From Roseivivax halodurans JCM 10272 (GTDB taxonomy: Bacteria > Pseudomonadota > Alphaproteobacteria > Rhodobacterales > Rhodobacteraceae), in NCBI RefSeq assembly GCF_000521785.1, contig NZ_JALZ01000006.1, positions 1 to 64,000 of the forward strand: DNA of 64,000 nucleotides, in the 5' to 3' direction. Below the pieces are notes generated by a model. The model did not search any database, was not told the origin of the DNA, and saw only the letters and a list, made by a program, of their open reading frames with translations. Each line of letters begins with the position of its first letter. Position 1 is the stretch's first letter. The translations under genes were made by a program, and so were the position numbers. Positions 46,773 to 54,470 of the stretch are shown here, piece by piece.

Positions 46773-47942
46773 TCAGACCAGCTCTATCGCCACCGCGGTT
46801 CCCTCGCCGCCGCCGATGCAGATCGCCGCGACGCCGCGCTTGAGGCCCCGCGCCTCGAGGGCGTGGATCAGCGTGACGATGATGCGCGCGCCCGAGGCGC
46901 CGATCGGATGGCCGAGCGCACAGGCCCCGCCTGCGACGTTCACCACCTCGGGGTCGAGCCCCATCTCGGCCATGAACGCCATCGGCACCACCGCAAAGGC
47001 CTCGTTCACCTCCCAGAGATCGACATCCGCCGCGTCCCAGCCGACGCGCTCCAGCACCTTCCGCGCCGCCGGAACCGGCGCGGTGGTGAAGAGCCCCGGA
47101 GCTTGCGCGTGGCTTGCATGGCCGAGCATCCGCGCCCGCGGCGCGCGCCCGGCCGCCTCGGCCGCGGCACGGCGCTCCATCACCAGCGCGGCGGCGCCGT
47201 CCGAGATCGAGGAGGAATTCGCCGGTGTCACCGTCCCGCCCTCGCGGAAGGCGGGCTTCAGCTGCGGGATCTTGTCGGGCCGCGCCGCTCCCGGCTGCTC
47301 GTCGATGCGCACCTCCGTGTCGCCCTTCCGGCCCTTCACCCTGACCGGCACGATCTCGGCGTCGAAGGATCCCTCCTGCGCCGCGAGCGCGCGTGTCAGC
47401 GAGCGCAGCGCGTATTCGTCCTGCGCCTCGCGCGTGAACTGGTAGGCCTCGGCGCAATCCTCGGCGAAGGTGCCCATCAGGCGGCCCTTGTCGTAGGCGT
47501 CCTCCAGCCCGTCGAGGAACATGTGGTCGATCACCTGCGCGTGCCCGATCCGCGCGCCCCCGCGCATCTTCGGCAGAAGGTACGGCGCGTTCGTCATGCT
47601 CTCCATGCCCCCCGCCACGATGACGTCCGCATGGCCCAGCGCAAGCCGGTCCCAGGCCATCATCGCCGCCTTCATGCCCGAGCCGCACATCTTGTTCACC
47701 GTGGTGGCGGGCACGCCCTCGCCGAGCCCTGCGGCAAATCCCGCCTGGCGTGCCGGTGCCTGCCCCTGCCCCGCGGGCAGCACGCAGCCCATCAGGAGCT
47801 CGTCCGGCTCGGCCCCCGGCGCATCGCCGAGCGCGGCGCGGATCGCCGCGCCGCCAAGATCGGACGCGCTTGCGCCCGACAGGCTGCCCTGGAAGCCGCC
47901 CATCGGCGTGCGCCGCGCTGCGGTGATCACGATCTCGTCCAT
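46773..47942 (-). CDS. acetyl-CoA C-acetyltransferase (thiolase)
   Basis: A 389-aa type II thiolase condensing two acetyl-CoA, or cleaving 3-ketoacyl-CoA. The nucleophilic Cys is in TVNKMCGSGMKAAMMAWDRL. The active-site His is in NVAGGACALGHPIGASGAR and the second Cys in AAICIGGGEGTAVAIEL. A GGGGGAG ribosome site precedes MDEIVITAARRTPMGG. In an ethylmalonyl-CoA organism it can supply acetoacetyl-CoA to PHB or Ccr, but degradative use is equally possible. Confidence 0.93.
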   Translation of the reverse strand: MDEIVITAARRTPMGGFQGSLSGASASDLGGAAIRAALGDAPGAEPDELLMGCVLPAGQGQAPARQAGFAAGLGEGVPATTVNKMCGSGMKAAMMAWDRLALGHADVIVAGGMESMTNAPYLLPKMRGGARIGHAQVIDHMFLDGLEDAYDKGRLMGTFAEDCAEAYQFTREAQDEYALRSLTRALAAQEGSFDAEIVPVRVKGRKGDTEVRIDEQPGAARPDKIPQLKPAFREGGTVTPANSSSISDGAAALVMERRAAAEAAGRAPRARMLGHASHAQAPGLFTTAPVPAARKVLERVGWDAADVDLWEVNEAFAVVPMAFMAEMGLDPEVVNVAGGACALGHPIGASGARIIVTLIHALEARGLKRGVAAICIGGGEGTAVAIELV

Positions 47943-48033
47943 GTCTCCCCCCTGACGAAATATTCCCAATCACGAATTGGAAAGGATTTGCCCCTAGCCT
48001 GCCCAAAGGTTGGCAAGGGAGCCTCGCGAAGTC

Positions 48034-48372
48034 ATGCACCTCGACACCGAAACACGCAACGGCACGCGTCTGGTCCGCGTCGGCGCTCCGCGGATCGACG
48101 CCGTCGTCGCGATCGAGTTCAAGGACCGGATGCGCGAGGCCACGACGGGGGAAGAGCCGGTGATCCTGCTCGATCTCGAAGAGGTCGAGTTCGTCGATTC
48201 GAGCGGCCTCGGCGCCATCGTCGCCGCCATGAAGCAGCTCGGCCCCGGACGCCGCCTCGACCTCGTGAACCTGCAGCCCAACGTGGACAAGGTCTTCCGC
48301 CTCACCCGCATGGACACGATTTTTGCGATCCATGCCTCGCTCGAGGCGGCCTCCGGCGCCGATGCCCGGTAA
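48034..48372 (+). CDS. STAS-domain anti-sigma factor antagonist
   Basis: A 112-aa SpoIIAA/RsbV-like protein. The phosphorylation site motif EVEFVDSSGLGAIVAAM (Ser56/Ser57) is intact, and the C-terminal KVFRLTRMDTIFAI is typical. It should switch partners with the HATPase encoded next. It overlaps that gene by 11 nt with the chosen starts. The start codon is uncertain because the nearest GGGAG is 12 nt away. Confidence 0.88.
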   Translation: MHLDTETRNGTRLVRVGAPRIDAVVAIEFKDRMREATTGEEPVILLDLEEVEFVDSSGLGAIVAAMKQLGPGRRLDLVNLQPNVDKVFRLTRMDTIFAIHASLEAASGADAR

Positions 48373-48868
48373 CGCGGTCATGTGCGCGGAGGCGGAGCGC
48401 CCCGATCACCGCAAGAGCCCGCTGACCGCGACCGAACGGGTCTGGCCAACCGCCGCCTCGGTACGCAACGCGGTGATGCGCATCGAGGCGCTGCTTCGCA
48501 ACCACGGCATCGGTGCAGCTGAGGCCGGCCTCGCCGCCCTTGCCCTGGCCGAAGTGCTCAACAACGTCACCGAACATGCCTATGCCAACGCGCCCGCGTC
48601 CTGGATCCGCATCGATCTTGCGCTCGACGGGCCGAGTCTCGACCTCACGATCGCGGATCGCGGCTCGGCCATGCCGGGTCTGGTCCTGCCGGCAGGTTCC
48701 CCGGCGGATCTCGACGTGGCGCGCGAGGACCTTCCCGAAGGCGGCTTCGGCTGGTTCCTGATCAGGCAATTGGCGAGCGACATCCGGTATGTCCGCGACG
48801 GCGGGACAAACCGCCTGACGCTCGCCTTCGACCTGCCGGCGCTCGGCCGGCTCGACGGTCCCGTCTGA
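48362..48868 (+). CDS. RsbW-like ATP-binding anti-sigma/regulatory kinase
   Basis: A 168-aa HATPase_c_2 protein. The N-box is LAEVLNNVTEHAY. The G1/G2 boxes are IADRGSAMPG and PEGGFGWFLIRQL. It is expected to phosphorylate and inhibit the adjacent STAS protein and to bind a third, unknown target. Start choices are 48362 (overlapping) or 48380. No PP2C phosphatase, sigma factor or response regulator lies next to it. Confidence 0.87.
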   Translation: MPGNAVMCAEAERPDHRKSPLTATERVWPTAASVRNAVMRIEALLRNHGIGAAEAGLAALALAEVLNNVTEHAYANAPASWIRIDLALDGPSLDLTIADRGSAMPGLVLPAGSPADLDVAREDLPEGGFGWFLIRQLASDIRYVRDGGTNRLTLAFDLPALGRLDGPV

Positions 48869-49006
48869 GGCCGGGACGCGCCCCTCGCTGCCTCCGCGCA
48901 GCGGCGCGTTAACCCTGCCATGATCGATCTCGGAAACGCCCGGCCGATTGCGCAAAGAGGCCCGATTGGCCTCGCATAGTCATCCTCGTAGCTGCAAACG
49001 GCTTCC

Positions 49007-49051
49007 CTCGGCGCCGCGTGGAATTGCCCCCACCCATCGCGCGGCGCCGAG
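49007..49051. other. 12-bp perfect inverted repeat upstream of ggt
   Basis: CTCGGCGCCGCG and CGCGGCGCCGAG with a 21-nt loop, in the 260-nt gap between the HATPase gene and ggt. There is no T tract. It is a candidate 3' hairpin of the STAS/HATPase transcript or an operator. The rest of the gap shows no gene. Confidence 0.45.
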
Positions 49052-49081
49052 GTCTACCTCTCCGGCACGGTGACCCGTTGA

Positions 49082-49095
49082 CCCCGCGCGCGGGG
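49082..49095. other. 14-bp GC palindrome just before the ggt ribosome site
   Basis: CCCCGCGCGCGGGG is self-complementary and sits 21 bp upstream of the ggt ribosome site AGAGGAGG. Possible operator or leader structure. Confidence 0.35.
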
Positions 49096-49128
49096 CCTCT
49101 AGGCTGCGCCGCGCAAGAGGAGGCCCCC

Positions 49129-50697
49129 ATGAGAGATTTCCAGCGTCCCGGCCGGTCGGCCGTCTATGCCGGCAACGGCATGTGCGCGACGTCGCACCCG
49201 CTCGCCGCTCAGGAGGCGGTCCGCATCCTGCAGGCCGGGGGTAACGCGGTCGACGCGGCCATCGCCGGCGCGGTGCTCCTCGGGGTCTGCGAGCCGCACA
49301 TGACCGGCATCGGCGGGGATTGCTTCGCGCTGGTGGCGCGCCCCGGCGAGCCCATCGCCGCCGTCAACGGCTCGGGCCGCGCCCCCGCCTCCGCCGACGC
49401 GCAGGCGATGCGCGACGCCGGTCACGAGGTCATGCCCCTGAACGCGCCGCACGCGGTGACGGTCCCCGGCGCGATCGACGGCTTCTGCACCCTCTCCGAC
49501 CGCTGGGGCAAGCTCGGACTCGACGCGAGCCTCGCGCCCGCCATCCGCTATTTCGACGAGGGCGTGCCCGTCGCCCCCCGCGTGGCGAACGACTGGGCCG
49601 GCCTGACGGGCGCCCTGCAGGGCGCGGCACGCGAGCACTTCCTGAGCGGCGGTCACGCGCCCTCCGTCGGCGACCGCTTCCGCCTGCCGGGCCAGGCCGA
49701 GGTGCTGCGCCGCGTGGCGGCGAAGGGCCGCGCCGCCTTCTACGAGGGCGAGGTGGCCGAGGACATGATCTCCGCCCTCGCCGCCGCGGGCCATACCGGC
49801 GAGGACTTCGCCGCCTCGAAGACGAGTCTCGGCGAGCCCATCTCCGGTCAATACGCGGGCGCGACGCTGTCGGAGCATCCGCCCAACGGTCAGGGCGCGA
49901 CCGCGCTTCTGCTGCTGAACATCCTCTCGCACTTCGACCTCGCATCGCTCGATCCGTTCGGCGCCGAGCGCGTCCATCTCGAGGCCGAGGCGACCAAGCT
50001 CGCCTACGACGCCCGCAACCGCTTCATGGCCGACCCCGATCACACCGCGCGGCTCGATCACATGCTGTCGATGGAGACCGCCAAGCGTCTCGCCGCGCTG
50101 ATCGAGCCGGACCGCGCCCTGCCCTCGCCCACCGAGGCCTCCGAGGCCGTCCACCGCGACACCGTCTACATCACGGTGGTCGATCGCGACCGCATGGCGG
50201 TGTCGCTGATCTACTCGATCTTCCACGGCTTCGGCTCGGGCCTCGCCTCGGAGAAGTTCGGGATCCTTTTCCAGAACCGCGGCGCGGGCTTCTCGCTCGT
50301 GCCCGGGCACCCGAACGAGTACGGGCCCCGAAAACGGCCGATGCACACGATCATCCCCGGACACCTCGCCGAGCCCGATGGCGCGACCGTGCCGTTCGGC
50401 GTCATGGGCGGGCAGTACCAGTCCGCGGGCCACGCCCGGTTCGTCACGAACCTGCGCGATTTCGGCCTCGACCTGCAGACGGCCCTCGACGCCCCGCGGA
50501 GCTTCGTCGAAGCTGGGCAGCTCCAGCTCGAGCGCGGCTACGATCCGGCGCTCGCGAGGACGCTCGCCGAAAAGGGCCACGATGTCGCAGAGGCTCCGTC
50601 CGCCATCGGCGGCGCGCAGGCGATCCGCATCCGGCCCGACGGCGTGCTCGAAGGCGCGTCCGACCCCCGCAAGGACGGCTGCGCGATCGGCCACTGA
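49129..50697 (+). CDS. ggt: gamma-glutamyltransferase family protein
   Basis: A 522-aa Ntn-hydrolase of the GGT family (glutathione or gamma-glutamyl amide hydrolysis, or related acylase activity). The large-subunit signature is GGNAVDAAIAGAVLLGVCEP with HMTGIGGDCFALV. The likely autocleavage Thr begins the small subunit at DTVYITVVDRDRMAVSLIYS. The small-subunit tail has RKRPMHTIIPG. No signal peptide is visible, unlike classical periplasmic GGT, so a cytoplasmic role is likely. AAGAGGAGG precedes the ATG. It is convergent with gshA. Confidence 0.88.
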   Translation: MRDFQRPGRSAVYAGNGMCATSHPLAAQEAVRILQAGGNAVDAAIAGAVLLGVCEPHMTGIGGDCFALVARPGEPIAAVNGSGRAPASADAQAMRDAGHEVMPLNAPHAVTVPGAIDGFCTLSDRWGKLGLDASLAPAIRYFDEGVPVAPRVANDWAGLTGALQGAAREHFLSGGHAPSVGDRFRLPGQAEVLRRVAAKGRAAFYEGEVAEDMISALAAAGHTGEDFAASKTSLGEPISGQYAGATLSEHPPNGQGATALLLLNILSHFDLASLDPFGAERVHLEAEATKLAYDARNRFMADPDHTARLDHMLSMETAKRLAALIEPDRALPSPTEASEAVHRDTVYITVVDRDRMAVSLIYSIFHGFGSGLASEKFGILFQNRGAGFSLVPGHPNEYGPRKRPMHTIIPGHLAEPDGATVPFGVMGGQYQSAGHARFVTNLRDFGLDLQTALDAPRSFVEAGQLQLERGYDPALARTLAEKGHDVAEAPSAIGGAQAIRIRPDGVLEGASDPRKDGCAIGH

Positions 50698-50708
50698 TCC
50701 GGCGCGGC

Positions 50709-50754
50709 GGGGGCGCTGCCCCCGCACCCCCGGGATATTTCCAATAAGAAGAAG
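50709..50754 (-). repeat. dispersed intergenic repeat, second copy
   Basis: On the minus strand: CTTCTTCTTATTGG, AAATATCCCGGGGGTG, then GGGGGCAGCGCCCCC. It has the same order of blocks as the copy at 39324. It starts about 15 nt after the gshA stop codon, between convergent ggt and gshA. Confidence 0.65.
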
Positions 50755-50769
50755 GGGCGCCGGGGCGCG

Positions 50770-52140
50770 TCAGTAGCTGTATTCGGCGAAGATCCGGTCG
50801 AGATTGCCGTCCCAGTCGCCGCGATACTTGGCGAGAAGCTCGTCCGCGGGCACCTGACCGGTCTCGACGCTGTCCTTGAGCGCATTGAGGAAGTGGGTCT
50901 CGTCCGGCAGGAGGCCGCCCGCGCCCTGCCGCGCGCGTGCCTTGAGACCCGCCTCGGCAAGCTCGAGAATCTGGCGGGCGAGCTCGCGCATGTCTATGTC
51001 GCCGACCTTGGCCTGCAGCCCGTCGACCGAGGCCGCGACGCGGAGCGCCTCGCGGGTCGCCGCGTCCCAGCCCTTGGCGATGTCCCACGCGGCATCGAGC
51101 GAGGGCTGGTGGTACATGAGCCCGACCCAGAAGGCCGGCAGCGCGCAGAGCCGGCGCCACGGGCCGCCATCGGCGCCGCGCATCTCGAGGAACTTCTTGA
51201 TCCGCGCCTCGGGGAAGATCGTGGTGAGATGGTCCGCCCAGTCGCTGAGCGTCGGCTTCTCGCCCGGCAGCGCCGGCAGCTCGCCCTTCAGGAAGTCGCG
51301 GAAGGACTGGCCCGACGCATCGACGTAGCGCCCGTCGCGGTAGACGAAGTACATCGGCACGTCGAGCGCGTATTGCGCCCAGGATTCAAAGCCGAAGCCC
51401 TCGTCGAAGACGAAGGGCAACATGCCGGTCCGATCCGCATCGAGATCGCGCCAGACCCGCGCGCGCCAGGACTTGTGACCGTTCTCCTCTCCGTCGAGGA
51501 AGGGCGAATTGGCGAAGAGCGCGGTCGCGACCGGCTGCAGCGCGAGCGCGACCCGCAGCTTCTTGACCATGTCCGCCTCGGATCCGAAGTCGAGGTTCAC
51601 CTGCACCGTGCAGGTGCGGAACATCATCGTCTTCCCCATCGTGCCGACGCGGTCCATGTAGTCCCGCATGATCTTGTAGCGGCCCTTGGGCATGATCGGC
51701 ATGTCCTCGAAGGACCATGTCGGCGCCGCGCCGAGCCCGATATAGCCCGCGCCCACCGCGTCCGCGACGTCGCGCACCTCGGCGAGGTGGGCGTTCACCT
51801 CGTCGCAGGTCTGGTGGATCGTCTCGAGCGGCGCGCCCGAGAGCTCGAGCTGCCCGCCGGGTTCGAGCGAGACGTTGGCGCCGTCCTTCTCGAGACCGAT
51901 CAGCGCCTCGCCCTCGTAGACGCCGGTCCAGCCGTGCTTGTCGCGCAGGCCCTCGAGCACCGCGCGCACCGAGGTCGGCCCGTCATAGGGCAAGGGTTCG
52001 TGCGTCTTCTTGATATAGCCGAACTTCTCGTGCTCCGTGCCGATCCGCCAGTCGGATTCGGGCTTGCAGCCGGCTTCGAGATACTCGGCCAGCTGACCCT
52101 CGTGCTCGATGGGCCCGCCGCCGGATTGTGGGATGGACAT
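50770..52140 (-). CDS. gshA: glutamate-cysteine ligase
   Basis: A 456-aa plant/alphaproteobacterial-type GCL, first step of glutathione synthesis. Typical motifs are WRIGTEHEKFGYI near residue 31, SLEPGGQLELSGAPLETIHQ, MPKGRYKIMRDYM and TCTVQVNLDFGSEADM. GGAG lies 9 nt before MSIPQSGGG. The neighbouring, convergent ggt encodes a gamma-glutamyl-cleaving family enzyme. gshB is not in the window. Confidence 0.95.
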   Translation of the reverse strand: MSIPQSGGGPIEHEGQLAEYLEAGCKPESDWRIGTEHEKFGYIKKTHEPLPYDGPTSVRAVLEGLRDKHGWTGVYEGEALIGLEKDGANVSLEPGGQLELSGAPLETIHQTCDEVNAHLAEVRDVADAVGAGYIGLGAAPTWSFEDMPIMPKGRYKIMRDYMDRVGTMGKTMMFRTCTVQVNLDFGSEADMVKKLRVALALQPVATALFANSPFLDGEENGHKSWRARVWRDLDADRTGMLPFVFDEGFGFESWAQYALDVPMYFVYRDGRYVDASGQSFRDFLKGELPALPGEKPTLSDWADHLTTIFPEARIKKFLEMRGADGGPWRRLCALPAFWVGLMYHQPSLDAAWDIAKGWDAATREALRVAASVDGLQAKVGDIDMRELARQILELAEAGLKARARQGAGGLLPDETHFLNALKDSVETGQVPADELLAKYRGDWDGNLDRIFAEYSY

Positions 52141-52205
52141 GTCTGGCGGCTCCGCTGGTTCGTCTCGTTGATCGTTCCGAGGGATGTAGGGAACCGCGCG
52201 GGGTG

Positions 52206-52718
52206 TCAATGCAACGGAAGTCGGCGCTCGCGCAGGTCGGGTCTGCGCCAGATCACCACCGGGTGATCTGGCCGGTGGCGCATGCGGCGCAGCATCGCCT
52301 CGGTGTCGAGGCCGGGCAGCGCCGCGAAGGCGTCGAAGAGATCGTCCGCCCCGGTCGCGGTGAGCGGAATCGCGAGCGGCGGCTCGCCGGGCCGCGCGAG
52401 GATCCAGTGGGCGGGCTTGCCGGTCGGATCGAGCGTGAGCTTCCGCAGCGCGTCGATATCCGCGATCCCGCCGTCGAGCGGCCCGAAATAGGCGATCCGC
52501 CCCTCGGTCACCTGCACGACGCCCGGCCCGCCACCGCCCGACCGGAACCGCGCACGCTGGATGCCCGCCCCCGCGAGCGCCGCGCCGGCGATCGCGACGG
52601 TCCACCCTAGAATGCCGCCCCAGCCCTGCGCCCAGAGGATGCCGAGCACGATCACGCCGCCGCCGATCAGGGCCTCGGCCCAGCGGGAGAGCGCCGCGCG
52701 GGCTCCCGGGCGGATCAT
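52206..52718 (-). CDS. small two-helix membrane protein of unknown function
   Basis: A 170-aa protein with two close N-terminal membrane helices (WAEALIGGGVIVLGILWAQG and GILGWTVAIAGAALAGAGI). A cytoplasmic domain follows with VTEGRIAYFGPLDGGIADID and a C-terminal basic tail. The ATG overlaps the rsmE stop (ATGA), so the two are translationally coupled. It is a Rhodobacteraceae-type conserved protein; I know no function. Confidence 0.78.
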   Translation of the reverse strand: MIRPGARAALSRWAEALIGGGVIVLGILWAQGWGGILGWTVAIAGAALAGAGIQRARFRSGGGGPGVVQVTEGRIAYFGPLDGGIADIDALRKLTLDPTGKPAHWILARPGEPPLAIPLTATGADDLFDAFAALPGLDTEAMLRRMRHRPDHPVVIWRRPDLRERRLPLH

Positions 52719-53437
52719 CGCCAGTCTCCGAACCGCGTCTGCCAGAGCGTCAGAGCGGCGACCGCCGCGGTATCCGCCCGCAGGATCCGCGGCCCGAGCG
52801 CGGCGACATGGGCCTGCGGCATCGCGTCGAGGCGCGACCGCTCGGCCTCGGAAAAGCCGCCTTCGGGACCGACGAGAATCGCCCAGGGACCGTCCCCCGT
52901 TGCCGACGCGAACGCCCCGGCGCCGCCCGCGCGGGCCTCGTCGCAGAACATCAGGCGCCTTTCCTCGGGCCAGTCCGACAGCAGCGCCGGCAGCTTCGCC
53001 AGCTCCGTCACCTCCGGCACAAAGGTCGCGCCGCATTGCTCCGCCGCTTCCTTGGCATGGGCCTGCAGGCGATCCTGCCGGATGCGCTCGGAATTGGTGA
53101 AATCGGTCGCGACCGGCACCAACCGCCGCACGCCCATCTCGACCGCCTTCTCGACGATGAAGTCGGTGCGCGCCTTCTTGACCGGCGCGAAGAGCAGCCA
53201 GACATCCGGCGGCAGGGACTGCGGCGCGGCCTGCGCCACGGGCTCGAGCGAACCGCCGCGCTTGCCCGCCTCGGCCACCCGCGCGGTCCATTCCCCGTCC
53301 TGCCCGTTGAAGACCGCGACCTCGGCGCCCTGCCCGAGCCGCATCACCCCGAAGAGGTAATGCGCCTCCTCGCGGGACAGGGGAACCGGTTGTCCCTCGG
53401 CAAGGGGGTGATCTACATAGAGCCGGACACGAGCCAT
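52715..53437 (-). CDS. rsmE: 16S rRNA (uracil1498-N3)-methyltransferase
   Basis: A 240-aa SPOUT methyltransferase. The trefoil-knot SAM motifs are AILVGPEGGFSEAE and AALGPRILRADTAAVAALTL. The N-terminal PUA-like part has REEAHYLFGVMRLGQGAEV. Its start codon is 11 nt from the divergent ubiA start, so leaders and promoters must overlap. No clear ribosome site precedes the ATG. Confidence 0.95.
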   Translation of the reverse strand: MARVRLYVDHPLAEGQPVPLSREEAHYLFGVMRLGQGAEVAVFNGQDGEWTARVAEAGKRGGSLEPVAQAAPQSLPPDVWLLFAPVKKARTDFIVEKAVEMGVRRLVPVATDFTNSERIRQDRLQAHAKEAAEQCGATFVPEVTELAKLPALLSDWPEERRLMFCDEARAGGAGAFASATGDGPWAILVGPEGGFSEAERSRLDAMPQAHVAALGPRILRADTAAVAALTLWQTRFGDWR

Positions 53438-53448
53438 GGAGCCGACAT

Positions 53449-54408
53449 ATGTCCGATGCCAGCGAAGGGCCAGAGGGCGCCGTCGCCGACGCCTACAAGG
53501 GCAACTGGGTCGATCGGTACGCGCCGGAGGCCTTCAAACCCTATTTCCGCCTGTCGCGCCTCGACCGTCCCATCGGGACGTGGCTCCTTCTGCTGCCGTG
53601 CTGGTGGGGGCTCTTCCTGTCGATCGCGGCGACCGGCGATCCACGGTTTTTCGACATCTGGATCTTCGCGGGCTGCGGCATCGGCGCGATCCTGATGCGC
53701 GGCGCCGGGTGCACCTGGAACGACATCACCGACCGCGGCATCGACGGATCGGTGGCGCGGACCGCCTCTCGGCCCATCCCCTCGGGCGCGGTCAGCGCGA
53801 AACAGGCGCTCGGCTGGGCGGTAGCGCAGTCGCTGACGGCCTTCCTGATCCTCCTCACCTTCAACTGGGCGGCCATCGGGCTTGGCGTGCTGTCGCTCCT
53901 GCCGGTCGCGGTCTACCCCTTCGCCAAGCGCTTCACCTACTGGCCGCAGATCTTCCTCGGCCTAGCCTTCAACTGGGGCGCGCTGCTCGTCTGGACGGCC
54001 CATGGCGGATCGCTCGGATGGCCGGCGGTGCTGCTCTACGTCGCGGGCATGGCGTGGACGCTCTTCTACGACACGATCTACGCGCATCAGGACAAGGAGG
54101 ACGACGCGCTCATCGGGGTGAAGTCCACCGCCCGCCTCTTCGGCGACGCGACCCCGGCGGCGCTGCGCGTCTTCCTCGTGGCGTGTGTCCTGCTGATGGG
54201 CCTCGCGGTGATCGTCGCCTCCCCCGCCGGGGGAACCCTCGCGCTCGTCATCGCGCTCGGCGCACCTCTGGCCATGGGGGCCCACATGCTCTGGCAGCTC
54301 GGGCGGGTGAAGCTCGACGATCACGACCGGCTCCTCAGCCTCTTCCGCTCGAACCGCGATGCGGGGCTCCTCGCGGTGCTGTTTTTCGCCGCCGCCTGCC
54401 TCGTCTGA
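53449..54408 (+). CDS. ubiA: 4-hydroxybenzoate polyprenyltransferase
   Basis: A 319-aa integral membrane prenyltransferase that attaches the polyprenyl tail to 4-hydroxybenzoate in ubiquinone synthesis. The two Asp-rich motifs are NDITDRGIDGSVARTASRPI and YDTIYAHQDKEDDALIGVKS. About eight membrane helices are present. GGAG lies 7 nt before the ATG, inside the divergent rsmE leader. Confidence 0.95.
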   Translation: MSDASEGPEGAVADAYKGNWVDRYAPEAFKPYFRLSRLDRPIGTWLLLLPCWWGLFLSIAATGDPRFFDIWIFAGCGIGAILMRGAGCTWNDITDRGIDGSVARTASRPIPSGAVSAKQALGWAVAQSLTAFLILLTFNWAAIGLGVLSLLPVAVYPFAKRFTYWPQIFLGLAFNWGALLVWTAHGGSLGWPAVLLYVAGMAWTLFYDTIYAHQDKEDDALIGVKSTARLFGDATPAALRVFLVACVLLMGLAVIVASPAGGTLALVIALGAPLAMGAHMLWQLGRVKLDDHDRLLSLFRSNRDAGLLAVLFFAAACLV

Positions 54409-54470
54409 TTGCAGAGATTGCGTGTCGCGCGTATCACGTCGCGACAGACGATGACACAAACGGTCTTGAC

